From Proteiniclasticum aestuarii (GTDB lineage: Bacteria > Bacillota > Clostridia > Clostridiales > Clostridiaceae), in NCBI RefSeq assembly GCF_017368455.1, contig NZ_JAFNJU010000001.1:310001-374000 (forward strand): a DNA stretch of 64,000 nucleotides, given 5' to 3'. The notes beneath the pieces were generated by a model that saw nothing but the letters and a program-made list of their open reading frames with translations, was not told the DNA's origin and searched no databases. The position numbers were made by a program, and so were the translations under genes. Below, one piece after another: positions 1 to 8,694 of this stretch. Each line of letters begins with the position of its first letter. The stretch's first letter is position 1.

Positions 1-340
1 GGGTGATGCCTGCTTTCAGTCCTCTTGTTCTGATCTTCTCAATGGCTCTGTCGATATGTGTTTCGGCCTCATAATGAAAATTGATCAGATCTGCTCCTGC
101 ATCCGCAAAAGCATCGATGTAGCTGCTGGGATTCACAATCATCAGATGAACATCAAACAATTTATCGGTCAGGGGTCTGATGGCCTTCATCACGGGGAAG
201 CCGAAACTGATATTCGGTACAAAGGATCCATCCATAACATCTATGTGAATCCAGTCCGCTCCGGCTTCTATCGTTTTCTCAATATCTCTACCCAGATCAG
301 CGAAATTCGCCGACAGGATGGATGGTGCAATTTTTACCAT
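1..340 (-). CDS. rpe: Ribulose-phosphate 3-epimerase, N-terminal part (cut by window edge)
   Basis: Interconverts ribulose 5-phosphate and xylulose 5-phosphate in the cytosolic pentose phosphate pathway. Reading the minus strand from the ATG at 340 gives MVKIAPSILSANFADLG, then HIDVMDGSFVPN and FDVHLMI, the typical rpe N-terminus with its metal-ligand His/Asp positions. About 113 codons are present; the family is about 215-225 residues, so the C-terminal half lies beyond position 1. The start overlaps the rsgA stop by 7 bp and is preceded by GAGGAG, so it is translated with rsgA. The rsgA-rpe order is common in Firmicutes. The frame is open to the edge with no sign of damage. Confidence 0.93.
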   Translation of the reverse strand, partial: MVKIAPSILSANFADLGRDIEKTIEAGADWIHIDVMDGSFVPNISFGFPVMKAIRPLTDKLFDVHLMIVNPSSYIDAFADAGADLINFHYEAETHIDRAIEKIRTRGLKAGIT

Positions 341-1197
341 TTTCTCTTGTTCTCCTCAACTAATTCATTATAGTATTTGACATAATAGTTATATCTCGCT
401 TCAGAAATGGTCTTCCCCACTTCCGCCTTGACCCTGCAGCCAGGTTCCCGATTATGGTTGCATCCGTTGAATCTGCATTCCCCTTCATACTCATAGAATT
501 CAGGAAAATAGTTCTTCAGCTCCTCCGCCTCCATGGTGAAATCCATGGTGGAGAATCCAGGTGTATCCACCAGGAGCGCATCATTGATTTCAATGAGTTC
601 ACTATGCCTTGTGGTATGTTTTCCTCGATTGAGACGAACTGATATATCTCCGGTTTCCATGGTCTCATTTCCGGACAGTTTATTAAGTAGTGTGGACTTT
701 CCCGCTCCGGATGGACCACATAAAACGGTGATGTGATTTCTCAGCTGCGCATAAAGATCATCCAGTCCAAGCCCCGACTTGGCTTCGATGAAGTAGATCG
801 GATATCCGGTTCCCTTGAAGTCTTCTCTGATATTCGTCATTTCCTCTTCTGTAGCTAGGTCACTTTTATTGAAAACCAGCACAGGTTCAATATGCTTCAT
901 TTCCAGATAGACAAGAAACTTGTTCAGCAGCTCAACGTTGATGTCTGGATTTCGAAGGGCAAAAACCACATAAGCCTGGCTGATGTTGGCTACAAAAGGC
1001 CGCATGAGCTCTGATGACCTTTCATGGATCTTGTCGAGGGTATTGCCTTCCGGCGTGGCTATGACGGTTACGCGGTCTCCCACCATGGGTGTGATATTAT
1101 TCTTTCTGAATATTCCTCTAGCCTTGCATTCCAGAACGCCTTCACTGGTTCTCACATAATAGAACCCGGCTATTCCTTTGATAATTATACCTTCCAT
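334..1197 (-). CDS. rsgA: Ribosome small-subunit-dependent GTPase A
   Basis: Circularly permuted GTPase that acts in late 30S subunit maturation. The 287-residue protein has an N-terminal OB-fold (about 1-65), then motifs in permuted order: NKSD (G4) at 110-113, GPSGAGKS (G1) at 161-168 and DTPG (G3) at 211-214. A C-terminal zinc site follows, with Cys241, Cys246, His248 and Cys254. The start is the ATG preceded by AAAGGA. It lies downstream of prkC but behind a terminator, with its own likely promoter at 1236-1266. Length and motifs are complete. Confidence 0.97.
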   Translation of the reverse strand: MEGIIIKGIAGFYYVRTSEGVLECKARGIFRKNNITPMVGDRVTVIATPEGNTLDKIHERSSELMRPFVANISQAYVVFALRNPDINVELLNKFLVYLEMKHIEPVLVFNKSDLATEEEMTNIREDFKGTGYPIYFIEAKSGLGLDDLYAQLRNHITVLCGPSGAGKSTLLNKLSGNETMETGDISVRLNRGKHTTRHSELIEINDALLVDTPGFSTMDFTMEAEELKNYFPEFYEYEGECRFNGCNHNREPGCRVKAEVGKTISEARYNYYVKYYNELVEENKRKW

Positions 1198-1235
1198 TGC
1201 ATCATTCCTTTCATTTCTTCCTATTTCTTATCCCC

Positions 1236-1266
1236 ATTATAAACCATTTCCTCAGAATTGTTTCAA
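1236..1266 (-). promoter_or_regulatory. Candidate promoter for rsgA-rpe
   Basis: On the minus strand a TATAAT (1236-1241) lies 19 bp from TTGAAA (1261-1266). The spacing is longer than ideal, but the site sits between the prkC terminator and the rsgA start, where a promoter is needed. Inference from motif match only. Confidence 0.5.
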
Positions 1267-1287
1267 GAAAAGATGATTTTGCGCGCG

Positions 1288-1324
1288 AAAAACCAGTGAT
1301 AGGGGAAGATTCCCTTATCACTGG
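1288..1324 (-). terminator. Rho-independent terminator after prkC
   Basis: On the minus strand CCAGTGAT pairs with ATCACTGG, with further pairing of GGGA/TCCC inside, followed directly by TTTTT. It separates prkC from rsgA. Confidence 0.85.
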
Positions 1325-1336
1325 CTGCTGATTTTC

Positions 1337-3256
1337 TTATGGTGCCGGTGTTTCAACCGGTTCTTCAGGCTGCTCTGGTTCTGGTTCTGGTTCTGGCTCC
1401 GGTTCACCTAAGATCTTCACCGCTGAACCATACCCCACAGTGCTTCCACTGGATGGTGATACATCCACGACGATATCGCCGTTCTGTGTTCCATCCACCA
1501 GTTCAGGCTTCAGATTGAGTCCTCTGAGGATGTTCGCGACTTCACCTGCTGTCTTTCCAATGAGGTTAGATGGTATGGTCACTTCCGTGTATTCATAGAC
1601 CGTTACGTTGATCTTTGTTCCTTCTTTCACTTCAGTGTCTTTCGGAATGCTTTGTTCTACAACTCTTCCGCTCTGCTCTTCATTTCCTGTAGGCTGCTTC
1701 GTTACAGTACCGATTGATAGTCCTACCGCTTCCAGAAGCGCCTGCGCTTCTCTTTCTGTCTTTCCGATGAGTTCAGGCACAAGGGAAATCACGATTTCCG
1801 GTCCTTTTGAAACAAGAACATTCACAGCACTTCCCTTAGGCATGGACATATTGACCATAGGGTCCTGACTGATGATTTCTCCTTTTGGAACCGTGTCACT
1901 GTACTCTTCATTTACAGTACCGAGAATGAATCCGTTGTTACCCAGTACGATTTCCGCACCTTCCACTGTGCTGCCTGTAATATCAGGTACAAACAGTTTC
2001 TCTTCCCCGGCGCTGAGAATCACTGAAACAGAAACCCCCTTTTTCACCATGGTGTCCTTTTCAGGGATACTTCGTAGAACTGTATCCACGGGCTGATCTG
2101 ATGTTTCAGTGGACTGAATCTCGTAAACAAGCCCCAGCGCTTCCAGTTCCGCTTCCGCTTCTGTGCTGGTCATTCCTACAAGATCCGGAACAGCCACTTC
2201 CTCTTCTTCTACAATTCCAGATGGGTCTTCATTGGAACGGCTGAAAACAGCATCTCCAATGAGCGCACCGGCAACGACAACCAGGATCATTGCAAGTCCG
2301 ATAATGAGTCCTTTCTTCTTACTGTTTGATGGCTTTTCATCGTCATAAATATCGTTTTTCATGGCAATCCTTTCTGGTACAACCGCACCCATAACTTGTG
2401 TATTTTCTGTATTGTCACTTGAAACCGCTTCAAGTCTCTCTCCATTCATGAGTGTGCGAAGATCCGTCATCATCTCTTCTATTCTCTGATATCTGTCAAT
2501 GGGATTCTTGGCTGTCGCTTTCAGAATCACTTTTTCCAATCCATCACTGATTTTCGGATTATCCTTCTTCGGTGATGGCAGATTCTCCTGCATATGTTTC
2601 AGCGCAATGGTGATCGGGCTTTCAGCATCAAAGGGAACTTTCCCGGTGGCCATCTCATACATCACAATCCCTAAGGAATAGATATCCGATCTTCTGTCTG
2701 TCATGTTCCCTCTCGCCTGTTCAGGAGAGAAGTAGTGGGCGGAACCGATGATTTTACCGGAGTTTGTGATGGTGGCGGAATCCGAATGCTTTGCTATGCC
2801 GAAATCCGTCACCTTCACCAGATCATCCTTTGTGACGATGATGTTCTGAGGCTTGATGTCACGATGGATGATATTGCTGTTGTGGGCAGATTCCAGCGCT
2901 CTTGCAATCTGATAGGAGTAATTGAGAATCTCTTCGTTGGAAAGACTTCCCTGTTCTCTGATGATTTCCTTCAGCGTTTTTCCTTTCACATACTCCATGA
3001 CGATATAGTGGATATTCCCTTCACTGCCCACATTGAAAATGTTCACGATGTTGGGATGGGAAAGAAAAGCAACCGCATTCGCTTCCTGCTTGAACCTCTC
3101 CAGTATATCTTTGTTTGTTGAAAATTCTTCTTTCAGCACCTTCACCGCGTCATAACGGTTCAGGTTCAGATCTAAAGCCTTGTATACTACTGACATGCCA
3201 CCTTGAGCGATTTTCTCAGTAATTTCGTATCTACTACCTAAAATTCTACCTATCAT
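1337..3256 (-). CDS. prkC: PASTA-domain Ser/Thr protein kinase
   Basis: Membrane Ser/Thr kinase that senses muropeptides or lipid II through extracellular PASTA repeats and phosphorylates division, wall and translation proteins. Of 639 residues, the kinase fills about 1-275, with the glycine-rich loop near 17-23, Lys39, HRD at 131-133 and DFG at 151-153. A juxtamembrane stretch and one transmembrane helix (about 316-338) follow, then four PASTA-like repeats, recognisable as VPDLVGMT, VPDITGST, VPELIGKT and IPSNLIGKT. The end is a Pro-Glu repeat tail. The start overlaps the prpC stop by 4 bp, so kinase and phosphatase are co-translated. The acidic low-complexity tail after the last PASTA repeat is unusual. 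Confidence 0.96.
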   Translation of the reverse strand: MIGRILGSRYEITEKIAQGGMSVVYKALDLNLNRYDAVKVLKEEFSTNKDILERFKQEANAVAFLSHPNIVNIFNVGSEGNIHYIVMEYVKGKTLKEIIREQGSLSNEEILNYSYQIARALESAHNSNIIHRDIKPQNIIVTKDDLVKVTDFGIAKHSDSATITNSGKIIGSAHYFSPEQARGNMTDRRSDIYSLGIVMYEMATGKVPFDAESPITIALKHMQENLPSPKKDNPKISDGLEKVILKATAKNPIDRYQRIEEMMTDLRTLMNGERLEAVSSDNTENTQVMGAVVPERIAMKNDIYDDEKPSNSKKKGLIIGLAMILVVVAGALIGDAVFSRSNEDPSGIVEEEEVAVPDLVGMTSTEAEAELEALGLVYEIQSTETSDQPVDTVLRSIPEKDTMVKKGVSVSVILSAGEEKLFVPDITGSTVEGAEIVLGNNGFILGTVNEEYSDTVPKGEIISQDPMVNMSMPKGSAVNVLVSKGPEIVISLVPELIGKTEREAQALLEAVGLSIGTVTKQPTGNEEQSGRVVEQSIPKDTEVKEGTKINVTVYEYTEVTIPSNLIGKTAGEVANILRGLNLKPELVDGTQNGDIVVDVSPSSGSTVGYGSAVKILGEPEPEPEPEPEQPEEPVETPAP

Positions 3257-3975
3257 TTAAGCGCTTCGCCTCCAAATATTACTAGCGTTATATTGTCTTT
3301 TCCGCCTCTCTCCTTGGCAATTTCGGCCAAGGCAGCAATCGAATCCTTCTTGTTTTCATGGCTAGTCACTTCATTCAGGATTTCTTCATCGGAAAGATAA
3401 TCTGTCAGTCCATCCGTACAAAGGATGAAAACGTCATCCTTTCTGGTTATCAGTCTATATGTGTCTACAGCTACTTCAGCATTGGTTCCTACAGCTCTCG
3501 TAATGATGTTTTTGTTGGGATGATGCTTCGCATCCTCTTGCGTGATTCTTCCGGAATCAACCAGTTCCTGCACGAAACTATGATCTTTTGTTATTTTTTT
3601 TATTTCTTTATCTCTGATGATATAGAGTGAGCTGTCTCCCACATGGGCGATGTCCAGCTTGCCGTCATAGGATACAGCCGTTGTAACTGTTGTGCCCATG
3701 CCGCTCATGGTCTTTTCGGATGCAGAGCACTCAAAGATCTTCTGATTCGCATCCTTGATTGCAGCAACGAGCGCTTCAACGGGAGAGTCATGAAGATCAT
3801 GTCCCATGGCATCAAGAATCGTATCCTTTGCCATCCTGCTCGCAACCTCCCCGGCATTATGCCCGCCCATACCATCGCAGATGATGAACAGATTGAAATA
3901 TTTCCCTTCAAGAACCCCAAAGGTATCTTCATTAAGTTCCCTGATATTTCCTATATCAGAAATCCTTTCTATCAT
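3253..3975 (-). CDS. prpC: PP2C-family protein phosphatase
   Basis: Mn/Mg-dependent Ser/Thr phosphatase that reverses PrkC phosphorylation. The 240-residue protein carries the PP2C metal motifs: RELNEDTFG near the N-terminus, CDGMGGHNAGEVAS, AHVGDSS, and CTDGLTDYL plus KDNITLV near the C-terminus. I place the start at the ATG at 3975 because AAGGAG lies 6 bp upstream; a longer frame opens at a TTG at 3993. It follows rlmN closely and overlaps prkC by 4 bp, the conserved Firmicutes order rlmN-prpC-prkC. Confidence 0.95.
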   Translation of the reverse strand: MIERISDIGNIRELNEDTFGVLEGKYFNLFIICDGMGGHNAGEVASRMAKDTILDAMGHDLHDSPVEALVAAIKDANQKIFECSASEKTMSGMGTTVTTAVSYDGKLDIAHVGDSSLYIIRDKEIKKITKDHSFVQELVDSGRITQEDAKHHPNKNIITRAVGTNAEVAVDTYRLITRKDDVFILCTDGLTDYLSDEEILNEVTSHENKKDSIAALAEIAKERGGKDNITLVIFGGEALK

Positions 3976-3994
3976 AACAGTCTCCTTGTTCAAA

Positions 3995-5020
3995 CTACAT
4001 GTTCTCCATGTAGCTTCTTCTTAATTGTCCGCAGGCGGCATCTATGTCAGAGCCCATCTCTCTTCTTACTGTAGCCTCGATCCCATGTCCAATGAGAGTA
4101 TCCCTGAATCTCTGGATGGCTTCATTGGATGAAGGCAGATACAGCATCTCTTTGATTGTATTGACAGGGATCAGATTCACATGAATCTTCATCCCTTTCA
4201 GGAGCTTCGCCAGAGCAATCGCATCTTCTTCTCCATCATTTGAGCCTTTCACGAGGGCATATTCAAAAGAAACTCTTCTGCCTGTCTTACTCATATAATA
4301 TTTTACACTATTTAAGATGTCATGGATACTATATTTATTTGCTATAGGCATGATTAGCCTTCTTTTCTCGTCCGTGGTCTCATGTAGTGAAATGGCAAGG
4401 GTGATCTGAAGCTTTCTGTCTGCCAACTCTATGATCTTGTCTACCAGGCCGCAGGTGGAAATGGTGATATTTCGATGGGACAGGTTAAGCCCCTCCTTTG
4501 CATGGATCAGATCGAGAAATTTCATCACCTGATCGAAATTATCCAGAGGCTCCCCTGAACCCATAAGTACCACGTGGGAAATCCGCTCCCCCACCAGTAC
4601 GGATGATGCGATCACCTGGGAGAGAATTTCTCCCGCACTGAGATTTCTCACCATGCCATCTTTGGTGGAGGCACAGAAAGTGCACCCCATCTTGCAGCCA
4701 ATCTGAGACGAGACGCATACGGAGTACCCGTAATGATACTTCATGATCACTGTCTCGATGATGTTCTGGTCCTCAAGAAGCATCAGCATCTTCACCGTTC
4801 CATCTTTGGATACTCTCTGGTCCAGCACTTTCGGCAGTGTGACCCTGAAGTGCTCCTTCAGTTTCTCTCTGGCGCTGGTATTCAAATTTTTCATCTCATC
4901 GATTTCTGTGACTCCTCTGTACAGATAATCAAAGACCTGCTTTGCTCTGAACGCACTCTCCCCATGGTCCTTGAACCAGGCCTTCAGTTCATCCAGAGAA
5001 TAATCAAATATATATTCCAT
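3995..5020 (-). CDS. rlmN: 23S rRNA (A2503-C2) / tRNA A37 methyltransferase, radical SAM
   Basis: Radical-SAM enzyme that methylates C2 of A2503 in 23S rRNA and of A37 in some tRNAs. The sequence has [10 protein letters not shown], the CxxxCxxC [4Fe-4S] motif, then GSGEPLDN, the catalytic Cys in ISTCGLV, and a second conserved Cys near the C-terminus (AACGQL). The start chosen is the ATG at 5020, preceded by AAGGAAG; a GTG at 5050 would add ten residues. About 341 residues, normal for the family. It sits between a terminator after rsmB and the prpC-prkC pair. Confidence 0.95.
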   Translation of the reverse strand: MEYIFDYSLDELKAWFKDHGESAFRAKQVFDYLYRGVTEIDEMKNLNTSAREKLKEHFRVTLPKVLDQRVSKDGTVKMLMLLEDQNIIETVIMKYHYGYSVCVSSQIGCKMGCTFCASTKDGMVRNLSAGEILSQVIASSVLVGERISHVVLMGSGEPLDNFDQVMKFLDLIHAKEGLNLSHRNITISTCGLVDKIIELADRKLQITLAISLHETTDEKRRLIMPIANKYSIHDILNSVKYYMSKTGRRVSFEYALVKGSNDGEEDAIALAKLLKGMKIHVNLIPVNTIKEMLYLPSSNEAIQRFRDTLIGHGIEATVRREMGSDIDAACGQLRRSYMENM

Positions 5021-5146
5021 CGTTACTTCCTTTTCTAGCGTTTCGCTCACCTGGAAACATGTTCGTTTTCTGCAATACCGTTTTTATAAACATGGACATT
5101 TTATCACAAAAAATGTTAAATTTCTTTAAATTATTCTTAGTATTTG

Positions 5147-5190
5147 AAAAATGACTTCTACATCAGCCATTTACAACATCTGCAGAAGTC
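5147..5190 (-). terminator. Terminator after rsmB
   Basis: On the minus strand GACTTCT pairs with AGAAGTC across a long, partly paired loop and is followed by ATTTTT. It closes the priA-to-rsmB transcription unit. Confidence 0.65.
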
Positions 5191-5198
5191 GTGAATAT

Positions 5199-6515
5199 TT
5201 ATTTTTTTCTTACTCTGCTGATGAAAAAACCGTCCATGGTCTTCCCTGGCAGAATGGTGAGAAACCCTTCTTCCGTATACTGGAAATGATCCTGTTCTCC
5301 CAGTTCGACGGGCAGAGGGGTGAATTCAGGGTGATTATCGAGGAACCACCTGATATTCTCCTCATTTTCCTTCTTGTTCAGTGTACAGGTGGAATAAAGG
5401 AGTATTCCTCCTGAAGGCACATACGCTGCCGCTGTTTCAAGGAGCCTGCGCTGAATCTTCACAAGCTCCGCCAGCTCCTTCTGATTCTTTGTGTATTTGA
5501 TCTCCGGCTTCTTTCTGATGATGCCAAGACCCGAGCAGGGTGCATCCAGAAGCACATTAGCACTTTCATGATAGGCAGGCAGATCATTCAGACCATCATT
5601 CACTTCCGCTATGATGGAGTGCAGACCCAGTCTTTCCATGTTCTCTTCGATGAGCTTCACTTTGGCTTCATAGATATCGAAGGCATGTATTTCAGCCTGG
5701 TCATCTGAAAGCTCGGCAATATGTGTTGTCTTTCCTCCCGGTGCGGAGCAGAGATCCATGTAATTTCTGCTCTCCTCCACAAGAAGCGGAGCCACCAGCA
5801 TGGAGCTTTCATCCTGCACCGTGAGAACACCCTGCTGGAACAACGGATTGCCTGCAACGGATTTCCCGCCTTTCACCTCAATGCCATAGGGTGAAATCAA
5901 TGTTTTTCTTGCATCATAGCCCAGATCAAGAAGCCTTTTCAGTGCTTCTTCTCGGGTCATCTTCAGTGTGTTCACCCGATAGGTGATCACCGGCCTTTCG
6001 TTCAGACCCGCTAGAATCTTCTTGTAGGCTTTCCCGTACTGCTCTTTGAAAAGCTCGATCATCCAGACCGGAAAGGAAAAGTTGAAGGAGTCCTTCTCCA
6101 GAGTCGAGGCGAAAACCATCTTTTCATTCTGGCTCCGCACATATCCTCTCAGGACACCATTGACGAATCCGGAAGCGCCCCTGGACTTTTTCTTGGTCAG
6201 CTCCACCGCTTCATTGAGCACGGCATAGGTTGGAATCCGATCCAGGTATTTCATCTGATAAACGGATATCCTTAGTATGTTCAGCACATCGTCTTCGATC
6301 TTCTTCAGCGCTATGGAGGAATGCTTTTCAATGATCCGGTCAATGGCAAGCAGGTACTTTAATGTTCCGTAGATGATTTCAGTGACAAGCCCCTTATCTT
6401 CTTCCTTGATATCTGCAGAAGAAAAGGCATGATCCAAAGCTATGTTTGAATATGCCCCCTGATTCAGCACTTTACCTAACACATCCACAGAAACTTCTCT
6501 GGCGTTGGTAATCAT
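5199..6515 (-). CDS. rsmB: 16S rRNA (cytosine-967-C5)-methyltransferase
   Basis: SAM-dependent m5C methyltransferase for C967 of 16S rRNA. Of 438 residues, the N-terminal NusB-like helical domain covers about 1-140. The Rossmann methyltransferase domain follows, with DLCSAPGGKTTH (SAM motif I), VLLDAPCSGLG (catalytic motif IV with PC) and LLYSTCTL (motif VI, catalytic Cys). The start ATG has GGAGA upstream. It is 11 bp from the metallopeptidase gene and is the last gene before the terminator. Confidence 0.96.
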   Translation of the reverse strand: MITNAREVSVDVLGKVLNQGAYSNIALDHAFSSADIKEEDKGLVTEIIYGTLKYLLAIDRIIEKHSSIALKKIEDDVLNILRISVYQMKYLDRIPTYAVLNEAVELTKKKSRGASGFVNGVLRGYVRSQNEKMVFASTLEKDSFNFSFPVWMIELFKEQYGKAYKKILAGLNERPVITYRVNTLKMTREEALKRLLDLGYDARKTLISPYGIEVKGGKSVAGNPLFQQGVLTVQDESSMLVAPLLVEESRNYMDLCSAPGGKTTHIAELSDDQAEIHAFDIYEAKVKLIEENMERLGLHSIIAEVNDGLNDLPAYHESANVLLDAPCSGLGIIRKKPEIKYTKNQKELAELVKIQRRLLETAAAYVPSGGILLYSTCTLNKKENEENIRWFLDNHPEFTPLPVELGEQDHFQYTEEGFLTILPGKTMDGFFISRVRKK

Positions 6516-6526
6516 ATTGTAATCTC

Positions 6527-7216
6527 CTATCTTCTTCTATCACGAATGATCAGTAACCTTACAAGTGTCATGATGGATGAGAACGCTGCGGCCACATACG
6601 TGAGCGCTGCCGCATCCAGTACTTTCTTGGCCTTGGGCACTTCATCGGCTGTCAGAATCTGATATTCTCCAAGTACAGCCAGCGCTCTGCTGGACGCATT
6701 GAATTCCACAGGCAGTGTAAACAGCTGGAACAGCACCACTAGAGAGAACAGCACGATACCGAGGCTGATCATGCCTGTAAAGCCGAATATCAGACCGATG
6801 ATGATGATGATCATGGAAAACCTTGATCCGAAGGATGCGAAAGGCACCATGAAGGATCTCAGCTTCAGCGGTCCGTAGTCCACCTGGTCCTGTATGGCAT
6901 GCCCAGCTTCATGGGCTGCTACACCAGCGGATGCGATGGTTGGTCTGCCGTAGACATCTGACGAGAGGCGCAGCACTTTCTTTCTAGGATCGTAGTGATC
7001 CGTCAGGTTTCCAGCCACTCTTTCAATGGACACATCCTGAAGGCCGGAGCGGTCCAGTACCATTCTGGCCACTTCAGCACCAGTCATGCCGCTTTTTAAC
7101 CCCTCTCTCGAGTATATATTATAAGCGCTCTTGATCTTGCTCTGAGCATAGATCGATAAGATCATCGCCGGAATCAGCAGCAGAATAGTCGGATCCAATC
7201 CATAAGGCACTATCAT
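6527..7216 (-). CDS. Membrane zinc metallopeptidase (YugP-like)
   Basis: Predicted membrane metallopeptidase of the family often called zinc metallopeptidase or YugP; its substrate is not known to me. The 229 residues show an N-terminal hydrophobic segment, a zinc motif AAHEAGHAIQ (HExxH) in the middle third, two hydrophobic helices after it (about 120-165), and a C-terminal hydrophobic stretch. The start shares one base with the fmt stop (TAATG). Placement of this family between fmt and rsmB is common in Clostridia, which suggests a quality-control role, but that is inference. Confidence 0.88.
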   Translation of the reverse strand: MIVPYGLDPTILLLIPAMILSIYAQSKIKSAYNIYSREGLKSGMTGAEVARMVLDRSGLQDVSIERVAGNLTDHYDPRKKVLRLSSDVYGRPTIASAGVAAHEAGHAIQDQVDYGPLKLRSFMVPFASFGSRFSMIIIIIGLIFGFTGMISLGIVLFSLVVLFQLFTLPVEFNASSRALAVLGEYQILTADEVPKAKKVLDAAALTYVAAAFSSIMTLVRLLIIRDRRR

Positions 7217-8157
7217 TATTCAACACTCCTTTTAAATTTCTTCGCTGTGATCTCATTCCCGTTGAGAAAATCTCTCACAAGCATAGGTTTCTTTCCTGGA
7301 TACTGAAGCTTAAGTATCAGAAGGATTCCGTCCCCGGTAGCCACCTGAATCCCTTTCGGGGAAACCTCAAGAATGGTTCCCGGCTCACTCCTTTGTCCCT
7401 CGAGCACCTCTGTTTCCAGTATTTTCACTTTATTTTCTTCAATATAAGAGAAGGCTCCCGGTACAGGAGACAATCCTCTCACCAGGTTATGGATCTCTCT
7501 TGCAGGCTTTTCCCAGCTGATTTCGCAGGTTTCTCTAGTTATCAGCGGTGCATAGGTGGACGCTTCATGATTCTGCTTCACCGGGGAGATATTTCCACTT
7601 TTCAACCCCTCCATGGATTCAATGAGCAGCTTCCCACCACGGCTGCTGAGCAGATCATGAAGGACTTCCACATTCATCTTATCATCCAGCACGACTTTGT
7701 CTGTCAGAAGCATATCTCCAGTATCCAGCCCCTTATCCATCAGCATGGTTGTGGATCCGCTATCTGCATGCCCTTCAATGAGCGCGAAGTTCAGTGGAGC
7801 TGCTCCTCTTAATTTCGGAAGCAGACTGGCATGCAGATTGATGCAGCCGTATCTGGGGATGGAGAGAACTTCCTCACTGAGAATCTGGCCATATGCGACA
7901 ACGATGATGAAATCAGGTGCCAGACTTCGTATTTCCTCGATGACTTCCCGGTCATTGCGCAGCTTCACCGGCTGCAGGACTCTGATGTTTCTTTTCAGCG
8001 CCTCTTCCTTCACCGGTGAGAACTGAAGCTTCTTTCCTCTGCCTTTCTGCTTGTCCGGCTGCGTCACCACCAGGTCTACACCGTAGTGATCATCAATCTC
8101 TTTCAGGGAAGGAACCGCAAAATCCGGTGTGCCCATAAAAACAATCTTCAAATCCAT
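7216..8157 (-). CDS. fmt: Methionyl-tRNA formyltransferase
   Basis: Transfers a formyl group from 10-formyl-THF to Met-tRNAfMet for translation initiation. The 313-residue protein begins KIVFMGTPDFAVPSL and contains INLHASLLPKLRGAAP, the formyltransferase active-site segment with catalytic Asn and His, followed by the C-terminal tRNA-binding domain after about residue 205. Start and stop each share one base with neighbours (def stop, peptidase start), so translation is tightly coupled with def, the enzyme that later removes the formyl group. Confidence 0.97.
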   Translation of the reverse strand: MDLKIVFMGTPDFAVPSLKEIDDHYGVDLVVTQPDKQKGRGKKLQFSPVKEEALKRNIRVLQPVKLRNDREVIEEIRSLAPDFIIVVAYGQILSEEVLSIPRYGCINLHASLLPKLRGAAPLNFALIEGHADSGSTTMLMDKGLDTGDMLLTDKVVLDDKMNVEVLHDLLSSRGGKLLIESMEGLKSGNISPVKQNHEASTYAPLITRETCEISWEKPAREIHNLVRGLSPVPGAFSYIEENKVKILETEVLEGQRSEPGTILEVSPKGIQVATGDGILLILKLQYPGKKPMLVRDFLNGNEITAKKFKRSVE

Positions 8158-8669
8158 TACTCCTTCTCTGTGTAAGTGAGACTTACCAGAAGTTCCTCAC
8201 TCTGCTCTTCAGGCTCAAAATCCTCATCCACTTCCACCAGTTTATCCGTAAACAATACACCATCCAAGTGATCCAGCTCATGCAGAATGCATCTTGCCAG
8301 AAGATTTTTCGCTTCAATGACGAACTCTTCATTCTTTTCATTCATGGCCTTCACTTTGACATATTCTGGTCGTTTCACTACACCAGTCTCTCCTGGGATG
8401 GAAAGGCACCCTTCCACATCCAGATATTCTCCTCTGGTCTCCAGAATCTCAGGATTCACGAAACACAGCCTGATATCTCCTATGCCGACGGTGAATATTC
8501 TCTTCAGGATGCCCACCTGTGGACCTGCAAGACCTATGCCGTCTTCACTGTCCATGGTGTTGAACATGTCCTTCACCAGAGTCTGAAGTCTCGGGGTCAT
8601 CTCCTTCACAGGTTTTGCTGTTTTTCTCAGTACACTATCTGGTACCAGTCTTACTTCTCTTAATGCCAT
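8157..8669 (-). CDS. def: Peptide deformylase
   Basis: Metalloenzyme removing N-formyl groups from nascent proteins. All three family motifs are present: GIGLAGPQVG (usually GxGLAAPQ; one Ala is Gly here), EGCLSIPG with the metal Cys, and HELDHLDG with the two metal His and catalytic Glu. At 170 residues it is the usual size. It lies 25 bp from priA and overlaps fmt by one base. Confidence 0.96.
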   Translation of the reverse strand: MALREVRLVPDSVLRKTAKPVKEMTPRLQTLVKDMFNTMDSEDGIGLAGPQVGILKRIFTVGIGDIRLCFVNPEILETRGEYLDVEGCLSIPGETGVVKRPEYVKVKAMNEKNEEFVIEAKNLLARCILHELDHLDGVLFTDKLVEVDEDFEPEEQSEELLVSLTYTEKE

Positions 8670-8694
8670 CTTTTCTTTTCTCCTATTTCTAAAT

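Noticed and set aside
1370-1405. Tandem ggttct repeat as a CRISPR or mobile repeat
   Set aside because: It encodes the in-frame Pro-Glu tail of PrkC and has no spacers.
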